Assembly: GCA_023665805.1 (NCBI GenBank)
Contig: JAMPDJ010000017.1
Coordinates: forward strand, 1-59,592
Direction: 5' to 3'
DNA length: 59,592 bases
Source: Bacteroides sp.
GTDB lineage: Bacteria > Bacteroidota > Bacteroidia > Bacteroidales > Bacteroidaceae
Within the stretch, counting starts at the first letter, position 1. Each line of letters begins with the position of its first letter. The notes below the pieces were generated by a model. That model saw only the letters and a list, made by a program, of their open reading frames with translations, was not told the DNA's origin and ran no database searches. The translations under genes were made by a program, and so were the position numbers. Positions 52,014 to 59,544 of this stretch are shown piece after piece.

Positions 52014-54346
52014 GTTCATACCGCATACCGTTCGTCAGCCTTGAAGGCAACAGCTACGAGATACGCATATACCCGTCGGCGGAAGGATACGACGGGGACG
52101 GGGCCGTCACCCTGCGAGGCGGGGCCGACCCCATGGTCACGGACGAGGAGAGCGACAGCGACATCCTCTCCCCCGTACGCGGCAGCACGGGGTACATAAC
52201 AATCGTCACCGACGACATCAACCTGCAGGGAGAGCTCATGCCCACGGCGGCGGACGAGACGAGAGTGACGCTGGTGCGGCATCCTCGCGAGGACGAGTTC
52301 GACCGCTCCGACAAGACGGCATGGGAGGGCTACCTGTGCCCGCAGACCTTCAGCCAGGAATGGACGAGCGGCCCGTGGGAACTCGAACTGCCGGTGCAGA
52401 GCCGCCTTTCCATGGCGATGGACGACTATCTCAGCAGCGGCAACAGCGGCATAGTCAGCGTGGGCGAGTTCCTCGCACGCCTGTGCGGGGACGTGTACAA
52501 GCACGTGCTGGTACCCGACAACGAGCTGGCGCGGAACGGCAGCTTCAAGTGGGGAGAGGAGACGCTGGAATCGCCCACCGCCCTGCAATGCTGCTTCTCC
52601 GAGAGAATCTTCAAGGAGGCAATCAAGCTGCAGGACAGGGAAGACGCGACCGACACGGAGGCGGGACTGTGGAAGCCAGGAACCAACGGCGAGGTGGCAT
52701 CCAGCATCTCCAGCTGCCTCCGATGGGTCTTCCGCGAGCAGGGCGACACGCTCATATGCGACGACCCCGGATACGCGGGAGGACAGTACCTCATGTACCG
52801 CGCGGAGGAACTCACGAAGACCGCTCCCGTCCCCTCGGGATACGCCCGGCAGGCCAATCTGGAGATAGAGGAGCTCGGAGCCGGCTGGCCGGACACCGCC
52901 ATCGGAGGCAAGGACGGCAAGATGGACGTGCTGCTGCCATTCGGGCGCGTGACGCTCGAGGGGAGCGACGACGTGTTCAACAGCAGCGTGATAGACGTCT
53001 ACAACGAGGACTGGCTGAAGGTCTCCGGCATCCCCATGGTCAACGGGGCGCCGCCCTCGTTCAACTGGCCGGACACCCTGCCCTACAAGTTCCAGACGGA
53101 CACGTCCGCCACGTTCAAGAGCCAGAAGGTGCTGGACAGCGCGGAGATAGAGTCGTTCCAGTACTTCGCCAGGAGCGTGACGGTGGCAGGGAAGACATAC
53201 ATGGCCGGGAACCGCGTCAGCCTGGCCGGACGGCCGGAGACGGCGAGCATGCTGTACGCCAACGCCTACCCGCACATAGTCCTGGGCAGCGGCAGTTCCG
53301 CCACTTCGCACGGGGACTACTTCGGAGGCGGGGAGATATGCGGATTCCACGTCTTCTACACGAGGTCGAAGGAATACATACACTACCGCTTCACGAGCAT
53401 CTTCCTCGGGACGATACAGTCGACCACGCGGCATCCCGCGTTAGTCCTGCGCTCGACGCTGGGCCAGTTCCTGCCCTACTGCGGACGCCACAGGAAAAGA
53501 ATCACCATGAACATCAGCGGGCAGGTGCACCGAGGCAAGACGTACAGCGACATCGACTGCATGAAGGGGTTCGACACGGACGGGATCTTCGGACTGGCAG
53601 TATCGGTGAGGATGGGAGACTACTACCTGTACAAGGACACCTGGGGCGACCACTCGTGCAGCCTTACGCGCGTGGAGGCGCCGTTCGAGATACTCTGGAC
53701 GAAGGACAGCGACAACGCCTTCAGCGAGAACGTGTACCTCGGCATGACGGAGGGCATGCCCATGGCGCTGGACGCACCGGTCACCGTGACCCTGTACGCA
53801 CCGGACATATCACTGAGGCCGACAGGCAGGGACCTCGCGAACGACTGCAAGTACCTGAAGATAGACAACTTCCGCGTCGCCATCAAGGAGGAGGAGCAGG
53901 ACAGCGAGTACGACTTCAGCGAGCCGTTCACGGAGGAGCCGCGGACGGACATCAGATTCGAGGAGACGGTAGGCTCCAACAAGCTGGAGGAATACGAGCT
54001 GAAGACCAAGTTCGGGGGAGTGGACGGCCCGGCCGCACTCCTCTGCAACAACAAGCGCGGCACCATGCGGTACTTCCAGACGCGCATGGTGGGCACCTTC
54101 GACGGGACCAACGACGGCGCGCGCTACCTCTGCCGCAGGACGTGGGAATGGGCGAAGCGGCAGGGCCGCGCATCGCGCCAGGTGCTGACCGTGCCGCTAC
54201 GCACGATGCCGTGGTCGCTGCCCGAACCCGTGCGCATAGGCTCCACGCACGACGGCACCCCGCGCACTTTCTTCCCGGCCGCCAAGAGCATAGACTGGAG
54301 GGCGGACAAGACGACACTGACACTGATAGAAATCAAATTCGACTGA
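52010..54346 (+). CDS. Large tail hub/baseplate-type protein
   Basis: A 778-aa protein immediately after the tape measure, the usual place for distal-tail/hub proteins. It opens SSYRIPFVSLEGNSYEIRIY, then PVRGSTGYITIVTDDINLQG and TAWEGYLCPQTFSQEWTSGP, which resemble Dit/hub beta-domains of Bacteroidetes phages. The middle carries many aromatic and Gly residues. The C-terminus (YLCRRTWEWAKRQGRASRQV ... RADKTTLTLIEIKFD) is an intact beta-rich end. I cannot separate receptor-binding from hub parts by eye. No disruption is visible. Confidence 0.68.
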   Translation: MSSYRIPFVSLEGNSYEIRIYPSAEGYDGDGAVTLRGGADPMVTDEESDSDILSPVRGSTGYITIVTDDINLQGELMPTAADETRVTLVRHPREDEFDRSDKTAWEGYLCPQTFSQEWTSGPWELELPVQSRLSMAMDDYLSSGNSGIVSVGEFLARLCGDVYKHVLVPDNELARNGSFKWGEETLESPTALQCCFSERIFKEAIKLQDREDATDTEAGLWKPGTNGEVASSISSCLRWVFREQGDTLICDDPGYAGGQYLMYRAEELTKTAPVPSGYARQANLEIEELGAGWPDTAIGGKDGKMDVLLPFGRVTLEGSDDVFNSSVIDVYNEDWLKVSGIPMVNGAPPSFNWPDTLPYKFQTDTSATFKSQKVLDSAEIESFQYFARSVTVAGKTYMAGNRVSLAGRPETASMLYANAYPHIVLGSGSSATSHGDYFGGGEICGFHVFYTRSKEYIHYRFTSIFLGTIQSTTRHPALVLRSTLGQFLPYCGRHRKRITMNISGQVHRGKTYSDIDCMKGFDTDGIFGLAVSVRMGDYYLYKDTWGDHSCSLTRVEAPFEILWTKDSDNAFSENVYLGMTEGMPMALDAPVTVTLYAPDISLRPTGRDLANDCKYLKIDNFRVAIKEEEQDSEYDFSEPFTEEPRTDIRFEETVGSNKLEEYELKTKFGGVDGPAALLCNNKRGTMRYFQTRMVGTFDGTNDGARYLCRRTWEWAKRQGRASRQVLTVPLRTMPWSLPEPVRIGSTHDGTPRTFFPAAKSIDWRADKTTLTLIEIKFD

Positions 54347-54348
54347 AC

Positions 54349-54744
54349 ATGGAAAAACTGCAAGGCACGCACCTGATACTCGGCTATCAAGACGAGGAGG
54401 GCGAATTCCACGCCTTCGCGTACGCAAGGAGCTGCGAGATCAAGCAGAAGTCCGACACCGTGGAGGTCGCATCCCCCTCGTCCGGACGGTGGAAGGAGTT
54501 CATCTTCGGACGGTGCGAGTGGACCGCGACGTGCGAGTGCCTCCTCTCCGACGACGAGAGCGAGACGGAGAGGAGGTTCCGCGAGGGCCTGCCGGTCACC
54601 GTCTGCCTCCGGACGCGGGGGAAGTCCGGCGACATGTACAAGGGCGAGGCTATAATCACATCGCTGAGCCTCTCCGGACGACTGCACGAGATGGCCGGCT
54701 ACACGATCGGGCTGAAGGGCACCGGGGAGCTGGAGTACGTCTGA
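54349..54744 (+). CDS. Small tail-tube-like protein at the tail distal end
   Basis: A 131-aa beta-rich protein starting 3 bp after the hub gene stop. EKLQGTHLILGYQDEEGEFH then AFAYARSCEIKQKSDTVEVA, SSGRWKEFIFGRCEWTATCE and ITSLSLSGRLHEMAGYTIGL-type strands ending in KGTGELEYV match the general pattern of tail-tube and tube-initiator proteins (gp17/TP901-1-like). Its position after the hub suggests a tube initiator or accessory tail protein rather than the main tube, which is at 47350-48267. It ends 8 bp before the convergent integrase stop. Confidence 0.62.
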   Translation: MEKLQGTHLILGYQDEEGEFHAFAYARSCEIKQKSDTVEVASPSSGRWKEFIFGRCEWTATCECLLSDDESETERRFREGLPVTVCLRTRGKSGDMYKGEAIITSLSLSGRLHEMAGYTIGLKGTGELEYV

Positions 54745-54751
54745 GAGCCGG

Positions 54752-56098
54752 TCACGCCAGGATGGCCCGCTCTATGGCCTCGAGGTACTTCTCCGGCTCC
54801 GACATGTAGTCCGCGACCTTGCGCAGGGCCAGCCCGGCCATGCGCGGCGTCACCCTGCTGTAGTAGGAGATCACGCCGCGGCGGCTGTCGGAATGCCCCA
54901 TGAGGTAGTCCGTGACCGTGTCGGAGATGCCTATCTCAAGGGCATACTGCCCGAACGACTTCCTCGCGGAATAGAAGGTCGTGCACGGCGGCAATCCCAA
55001 CGCCTCCGCCATCTTCCGCAGGTGCTTGCCGATGTAGCCTATCTCGTCGCGGCTGTCCCTGAACTTCAGGCCGGAACACCACCGGCCTTTTTTCGTGCGC
55101 CTGTCGAGGATTTCCCTCGCCTCGGGCAGGACGGGCACCCTGACGGTCTGCCGGACGGCCGTGAGGGTCCGCGTCTTCGCGCGGCAGTAGACCACAATAT
55201 CGCCCGAGAAGTCGGCGGCCAGCATGTCCTTGTAGTTCATTCCGCCGAGGTAGAACGACAGCATGAAGGTGTCGCGGGCAAGCGACTGGCCCGGACTGTC
55301 GAGGACGGCGTCCCTGATTTTCCGGATTATTTCCGGAGCCACGTCCGTCTCCCTGGCACGGCTGCGGCCGATGACCACGGAGGAGAAGGGGTCGGACGGG
55401 TAGCGCACGAGGTCCGCGGAGACGGCGTAGTTGACCACCGCCTTGACGTGTGACAGTTCCTTGCCCACGGACGCCGCGCTCAACGCCTTGGCCGTCACGG
55501 TCTTCCTGCGGTAGCGGACCTGCCTGTACTTCTGCGAGAAGTATGCCTCCTTTTGCACGGTCTCGCGCTTCAGGGCCGCGAGGTGCCTCTGGTACAGGCG
55601 CAGCAGCTCGGGCGAGATGTCGCGCAGCGGGATGTCCTTTCCCGCCCAGGCGCACAGCCTCTCCACGGAGTGGACGACCATCCGGCAGTAGTTGGCGCTC
55701 ACGTCCTGCCGCCTCTGCTCCAGGTAGTCGGAGAGGGCCGACCGGACGGTGGCGTCCGCAGGCATGCACGCCGGCGCCTCCTCGCGAAGCGTGCGGCAGA
55801 GCTCCGCGCACGGCATCAGCCCGGGGGCGGCGATACGCTCGTACCTGGCACGCACGGCAACGAGGAAGTCCTCGGCGGCGCGGTTCTTCGCTATCCATTC
55901 CGGCTCGGCGGACGTGACCATGCCGTCCGTCCAATGGGGCAGCATCTTCCCGCAGGCCGAGGGGGAGCACCCGACGTTCACGCCGGTAGAGATGTAGCCG
56001 GATTTCCCGTGATGGGAGACACGTATGGCGACGGCCACACGGGAGGTCTTTTTGAGGGTGCCGGAGACCGGCATCAGAACTTTTTTGAATGAAGTCAT
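54752..56098 (-). CDS. Tyrosine recombinase (phage/conjugative-element integrase)
   Basis: A 448-aa integrase. It begins with an arm-binding region (TLKKTSRVAVAIRVSHHGKS ... STGVNVGCSPSACG). A SAM-like core-binding domain (about 125-215) and a catalytic domain follow. Catalytic features: SFYLGGMNYKDMLAADFSGD in the place where the first Arg normally lies (none there), YCRAKTRT for the lysine region, TFYSARKSFGQYALEIG (box II Arg), MGHSDSRRGVISYYSRV with the last His and the nucleophile Tyr. It points leftwards at the island's right end, as expected for the enzyme that inserted the island. The attachment sites were not identified. Confidence 0.88.
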   Translation of the reverse strand: MTSFKKVLMPVSGTLKKTSRVAVAIRVSHHGKSGYISTGVNVGCSPSACGKMLPHWTDGMVTSAEPEWIAKNRAAEDFLVAVRARYERIAAPGLMPCAELCRTLREEAPACMPADATVRSALSDYLEQRRQDVSANYCRMVVHSVERLCAWAGKDIPLRDISPELLRLYQRHLAALKRETVQKEAYFSQKYRQVRYRRKTVTAKALSAASVGKELSHVKAVVNYAVSADLVRYPSDPFSSVVIGRSRARETDVAPEIIRKIRDAVLDSPGQSLARDTFMLSFYLGGMNYKDMLAADFSGDIVVYCRAKTRTLTAVRQTVRVPVLPEAREILDRRTKKGRWCSGLKFRDSRDEIGYIGKHLRKMAEALGLPPCTTFYSARKSFGQYALEIGISDTVTDYLMGHSDSRRGVISYYSRVTPRMAGLALRKVADYMSEPEKYLEAIERAILA

Positions 56099-56702
56099 AC
56101 AATTAGTTGTATATGAGGTTGATAGATATGTTTTTGACGCAAAAGTGGGCGTTCCGGTGAAAAAACACCTTGATTTCGTTTAAGGTTCGTTGATACACAG
56201 GCAGTTATGCCATGATTTTCGCGCATATTTATGCGAAAAACAATGCATAACTAACGAATTAACAGTGCGTAAAAGGCTGTGTATCAACGAACCTTAAAAA
56301 TAAATATGCAATTTACATGCCAATTTATTCATGGCAGACAAGGGGCAACGGCGCAAGACCATTACACCATGTAACATACTATAAACATGCGTTTTAGCAT
56401 TGTATCACAACGACCATGGCGCAAGTAGCGTCACACGTGAGCCGAAAGGCAATCGGAAAGAAATTGCATAAATATGCATAAAATCGCCCCGTTCCGGAGG
56501 GGCAAAAAACGGCATCGCCGTAAAAATATTCATAGTTGCTTGTGCATCAATTGGTTATACATGTTTTCGTCTGCATTTCCTCGTAATAGCGACTAAAGGA
56601 AAAAACGGCGTTTTCACCCGTGAAACATGCCTGTTTCGGGGGCAAAAATACCGTCTCTTACCTTGCGCAAGTGCACGTCTATCAACCACTTACCACATAT
56701 TG
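56099..56702. other. Region between integrase and tRNA-Thr
   Basis: About 600 bp of AT-rich DNA without a gene. It contains the nested inverted repeat 56179-56298, a GCCCC/GGGGC hairpin with adjoining A-run near 56486-56509, and an ACGGC/GCCGT mini-hairpin nearby. The right attachment site of the island is probably here. No copy of the tRNA 3' end was found at the left edge of the island. Confidence 0.55.
56179..56298. repeat. Nested inverted repeat upstream of the integrase
   Basis: Outer perfect 22-bp arms 56179-56200 (core AAGGTTCGTTGATACACAG) and 56277-56298. A middle pair is AGTTATGC (56203-56210)/GCATAACT (56245-56252), and an inner pair TTTTCGC (56216-56222)/GCGAAAA (56233-56239). The axis is about 80-140 bp beyond the integrase start codon. 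A possible recombinase arm/attachment region or structured RNA. Confidence 0.7.
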
Positions 56703-56775
<73 letters not shown>

Positions 56776-56794
56776 CTGTCCGAGTAACTGTGTG

Positions 56795-56802
56795 CAAAGA
56801 TA
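56795..56802 (-). promoter_or_regulatory. -7 box TATCTTTG of tRNA-Thr
   Basis: TAnnTTTG on the minus strand just upstream of the tRNA. No clear TTTG at -33. Confidence 0.55.
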
Positions 56803-56944
56803 CGAAAAAAAATATATCTACGCATGACTTTGGGACTTTTTTTTTGCATGCAATGGCATGAACTTACCCTACATTGATTAACCATGACATAAAAGAGGGG
56901 AGGGCGAAAGACCAACACATGGAGCGCGAGAAGTACTATATATG

Positions 56945-57420
56945 GGGCACAAGCCACCGCGCACCGTTACCTGCAAAATGAACACCACCCGGGTGGGCAT
57001 CTCCGGAGCATCGGCCGGATAACAGGAGGGCATGGCCGCCGTACTCTTCCACCAGGAGTTCTACAAGGCGGCCTATCCGGCATGTGGCTGCCACGACAAG
57101 CGTATAGACAAGATATGATGGAACAGTGCGAATGGCCTACCCGTGGACTGCACATACATAGCGGTCCCCAACATAGAAAACACATACCGTTTGAAACGCC
57201 CATAGTTACCAGTCGTAGGCGAACCGGACGGCAATATGGATACTGCACATCCACCATGCTGGTGGCCAATGCGCAGATTCGCGCAGGAAAGGACTTTGAA
57301 CCGGTAGTGGTTCCCAAAGTCGAACACACGATGGGCGAGGCCTTCTGGAAAAGAAAACGATTTGGCTTCTTCGTGAGCCATCTGACGGACAAGACTCCTC
57401 TCAAGTGGGACGAGGCAAAA
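56945..57420 (+). pseudogene. Remnant of an S9-family dipeptidyl peptidase (C-terminal part)
   Basis: Read in frame from about 56981, the DNA gives TRVGISGASAG, stop, QEGMAAVLFHQEFYKAAYPA then CGCHDKRIDKI, stop, then PVDCTYIAVPNIENTYRLKRP, stop, LPVVGEPDGNMDTAHPP. After a frameshift it continues IRAGKDFEPVVVPKVEHTMG and KRKRFGFFVSHLTD. This is the catalytic domain of a prolyl-oligopeptidase-type (DPP IV-like) enzyme. The nucleophile-Ser box, the Asp (GEPDGN) and the His (EHTMG) are still readable, but at least three stops and one frameshift abolish it. The N-terminal propeller part is gone. A 131-codon open frame at 57082-57477 covers only a fragment. Confidence 0.8.
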
Positions 57421-57467
57421 AGACAGACAGAAGAACATCACCAGGCAACCGTAATACTACCAGTTGG

Positions 57468-57545
57468 ATATTCGTGAATTCATGGCAACGAATTCGCGAA
57501 TTCGCACGCAAGAATTCACGAATACAACGGCACAAATTCGTGGAC
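57468..57545. repeat. Cluster of ATTCGTGAATTC-like motifs (locus 3)
   Basis: Four copies in alternating orientation: ATATTCGTGAATTC (57468-57481), CGAATTCGCGAATTCG (57489-57504), AGAATTCACGAATA (57511-57524) and AAATTCGTGGAC (57534-57545), between the pseudogene and the thioesterase gene. Confidence 0.65.
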
Positions 57546-57582
57546 ACGAGACAGCCTGTCCCAACACATCCTCGCCTACAAG

Positions 57583-58005
57583 TCAGATACTTTCGTAGTA
57601 CTCCAAAAACTCCTTTGGGAAACGCACCGGTTTGTTCCTGTCCAGGTTGAAATAATATCCAGCCTGATGCGCTGTACAATAGACACGTTCCCCGTCTGCT
57701 ATCTCTATGTCAGCCTCCCAACGACTAAGCCCCGTCAGTGTAATGTTGACCTTGCCAACTGGATTCGCGTTGAGAGTGAGAGGACGCTTGTAGAATATAT
57801 GCGTCTCGGACAGTATGGGAGTATTGCGCTCCCTCATCATTTCCTCCAGAGGGAAATACATATCCAATATGGCATTGCGCAGGTCTTCGAAATACTTTGG
57901 ATACACAGTGTTGCTGACTATGCCCATATAGTCCGTATCATAGGTGTGCACTTTTATTGGCGCTTCCAGATAGAATTTCTTGTTACAGTCCATATTTGAT
58001 TGCAT
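57583..58005 (-). CDS. Acyl-CoA/acyl-ACP thioesterase, hotdog fold (YbgC/4HBT type)
   Basis: A 140-aa enzyme, or 136 aa from the ATG at 57993. The core is a single hotdog domain: PIKVHTYDTDYMGIVSNTVY carries the catalytic Asp in the D-x-x-x-x-x-N-x-x-Y pattern, LRNAILDMYFPLEEMMRE is the central helix, and FYKRPLTLNANPVGKVNITL with the last strands completes the fold. It hydrolyses acyl thioesters; the acyl chain is unknown. A minus-strand TATCTTTG at 58046-58053 lies about 40 bp upstream. Monocistronic. Confidence 0.9.
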   Translation of the reverse strand: MQSNMDCNKKFYLEAPIKVHTYDTDYMGIVSNTVYPKYFEDLRNAILDMYFPLEEMMRERNTPILSETHIFYKRPLTLNANPVGKVNITLTGLSRWEADIEIADGERVYCTAHQAGYYFNLDRNKPVRFPKEFLEYYESI

Positions 58006-58045
58006 TGGATAGTAGTAAAATCATGGTCGACTTGACTTGATAATA

Positions 58046-58053
58046 CAAAGATA
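58046..58053 (-). promoter_or_regulatory. -7 box TATCTTTG of the thioesterase gene
   Basis: Minus-strand TAnnTTTG upstream of the start, without a clear -33 TTTG. Confidence 0.5.
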
Positions 58054-58231
58054 AGCAACTTGCATCAATAAACAAGCATGGACAGCAATGAATTTGCCAA
58101 GGCCGCAGACTTTTGCCATTCCGAAACAGAATCATACTCGCACCAACAAACACAAGCCTCTCGCCCATGCATGCGCAGTGGAGCTGAAGGCTTGCGTACC
58201 CGGATATTCCAAATTACAGATAATACAGCAG

Positions 58232-58597
58232 CTATCTTTTACGTACGACCCGGACATCGCTACCGGTCTTTATGCTGACACCATCGTCAGGGGTGATAAC
58301 CGTGATTATCGTCCCACGTCCGGAGGCCCGAAGCATATCTGCATTGTCAGTGCTGATATAAAGCACACCGTTACTTACATGATAGTCCAACTGCGTTATG
58401 TCCAAGATGTCGGCGGTATTAGCAAACACCCCATATTCCTCGCCAAGCACCAATTTGACACGTGCTGGAACATTCACGTTGACCACCGTGAACGGAGCCA
58501 GCTTCAAAGGCTCGTTTGCAGTGTTAGTTGTTTCGTTGTTTGCGTTTACGGTAGCGAACATCATCATAGCGGCTACCATTGTCATGATCTTTTTCAT
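58232..58597 (-). CDS. Small exported protein, DUF2807-like (GIN-type) beta-helix fragment
   Basis: A 121-aa protein with a signal peptide (MKKIMTMVAAMMMFATVNA). The mature part has the opening of a DUF2807 'head GIN' domain: FTVVNVNVPARVKLVLGEEY, then ITQLDYHVSNGVLYIST. The usual second half of that domain is mostly absent, so this is a short version or a truncation at the C-terminus (ends SDVRVVRKR). The function is unknown. A minus-strand TATCTTTG (58727-58734) lies about 130 bp upstream. Confidence 0.7.
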   Translation of the reverse strand: MKKIMTMVAAMMMFATVNANNETTNTANEPLKLAPFTVVNVNVPARVKLVLGEEYGVFANTADILDITQLDYHVSNGVLYISTDNADMLRASGRGTIITVITPDDGVSIKTGSDVRVVRKR

Positions 58598-59063
58598 AAT
58601 CCAATCTTTTTACCTTAATTGATACCTTACATGTGTCTTTCTCTGTTGCCCACTGGCAATCTATTATATATGTGTCTTTCTTATTATTATGTATTCTCCA
58701 ATCCGAGTAATTCATCTTTTATGTCGCAAAGATAAGGCCATTCCAGCAGAGGACACTCGGGCAAACCTCTAAAACCAAGAGGAAATCCCCCTTTTACTGA
58801 CGATTGTCGACACATGCTGACATACTGGCATCACGCAGCAACGCCATCTTGACAGGACGGTAAATTTACCTTATCCGACATGTATTTCCAAGTATATATA
58901 AATAATGTATACACGCAGACAACAATCCCATTGAAAAGTTATCTGAGTTTTTTTGCAAAAAAGGTCTTCCATTATTTGGCCAATAAAGCAAAAAGGCGTA
59001 CCTTTGCACTCGCAATCAAGAGATGTCACGACTGAAGACACAAGAAAACACTGATTGCACAAT
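58598..59063. other. Intergenic region before the tRNA array
   Basis: About 465 bp. It contains a minus-strand TATCTTTG (58727-58734) for the small exported protein and the tRNA-array promoter (58975-59006). Short open frames here have no supporting features. Confidence 0.5.
58975..59006 (+). promoter_or_regulatory. Promoter of the tRNA array
   Basis: TTTG (58975-58978), 20 bp, TACCTTTG (58999-59006): perfect consensus, 58 bp upstream of the first tRNA. Confidence 0.88.
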
Positions 59064-59138
59064 GGGCGATTAGCGCAGCTGGTTCAGAGCATCTGCCTTA
59101 CAAGCAGAGGGTCGGCGGTTCGAATCCGTCATCGCCCA
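59064..59138 (+). tRNA. tRNA-Val (anticodon TAC)
   Basis: 75 nt. Acceptor GGGCGAT/ATCGCCC, anticodon loop CTTACAA, T-arm with TTCGAAT, discriminator A. First gene of the array. Confidence 0.95.
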
Positions 59139-59158
59139 CAAGACAAGAAAACGAGGAT

Positions 59159-59232
59159 GGCTCCTTAGCTCAACTGAATAGAGCATTTGACTACGGATCA
59201 AAAGGTTGCAGGTTTGAATCCTGCAGGAGTCA
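59159..59232 (+). tRNA. tRNA-Arg (anticodon ACG)
   Basis: 74 nt. Acceptor GGCTCCT/AGGAGTC (one G-U), anticodon stem TTTGA/TCAAA around CTACGGA, T-arm GCAGG-TTTGAAT-CCTGC, discriminator A. Confidence 0.94.
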
Positions 59233-59238
59233 CACTTC

Positions 59239-59321
59239 GGGTAGATACCAGAGTGGCCAAATGGGGCAGACTGTAAATCTGCTGGCTTACGCCTTCGGTG
59301 GTTCGAATCCATCTCTACCCA
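59239..59321 (+). tRNA. tRNA-Tyr (anticodon GTA)
   Basis: 83 nt with a long variable arm. Acceptor GGGTAGA/TCTACCC, anticodon loop CTGTAAA, T-loop TTCGAAT, discriminator A. Confidence 0.94.
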
Positions 59322-59362
59322 CTTGCAACAGCGATGCTTCGGAATATACGGGTATCATGTAT

Positions 59363-59438
59363 GCGGAAATAGCTCAGTTGGTAGAGCACAACCTTGCCAA
59401 GGTTGGGGTCGCGAGTTCGAGTCTCGTTTTCCGCTCCA
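59363..59438 (+). tRNA. tRNA-Gly (anticodon GCC), CCA encoded
   Basis: 76 nt including the encoded CCA. Acceptor GCGGAAA/TTTCCGC, anticodon stem CAACC/GGTTG around TTGCCAA, discriminator T. The only tRNA here with CCA in the DNA. Confidence 0.94.
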
Positions 59439-59464
59439 AATAAAGAACAAAAAAAGAAACAAAC

Positions 59465-59538
59465 GGTGCGGTAGTTCAGCTGGTTAGAATACTAGCCTGT
59501 CACGCTAGGGGTCGCGGGTTCGAGTCCCGTCCGCACCG
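59465..59538 (+). tRNA. tRNA-Asp (anticodon GTC)
   Basis: 74 nt. Acceptor GGTGCGG/CCGCACC, anticodon stem CTAGC/GCTAG around CTGTCAC, T-arm GCGGG-TTCGAGT-CCCGT, discriminator G. Confidence 0.94.
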
Positions 59539-59544
59539 CACAAT

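Noticed and set aside
50240..54346. A 1368-codon open frame running through the tape measure and hub genes
   Set aside because: Only the part from 52010 is the real hub frame. The upstream part reads the tape-measure gene in a wrong frame, is Arg/Gly/His-rich, and arises because GC-rich DNA lacks stops.
58524..58715. 63-codon minus-strand frame ahead of the small exported protein
   Set aside because: It overlaps the downstream start in another frame, has no family features, and could be a leader ORF at most.
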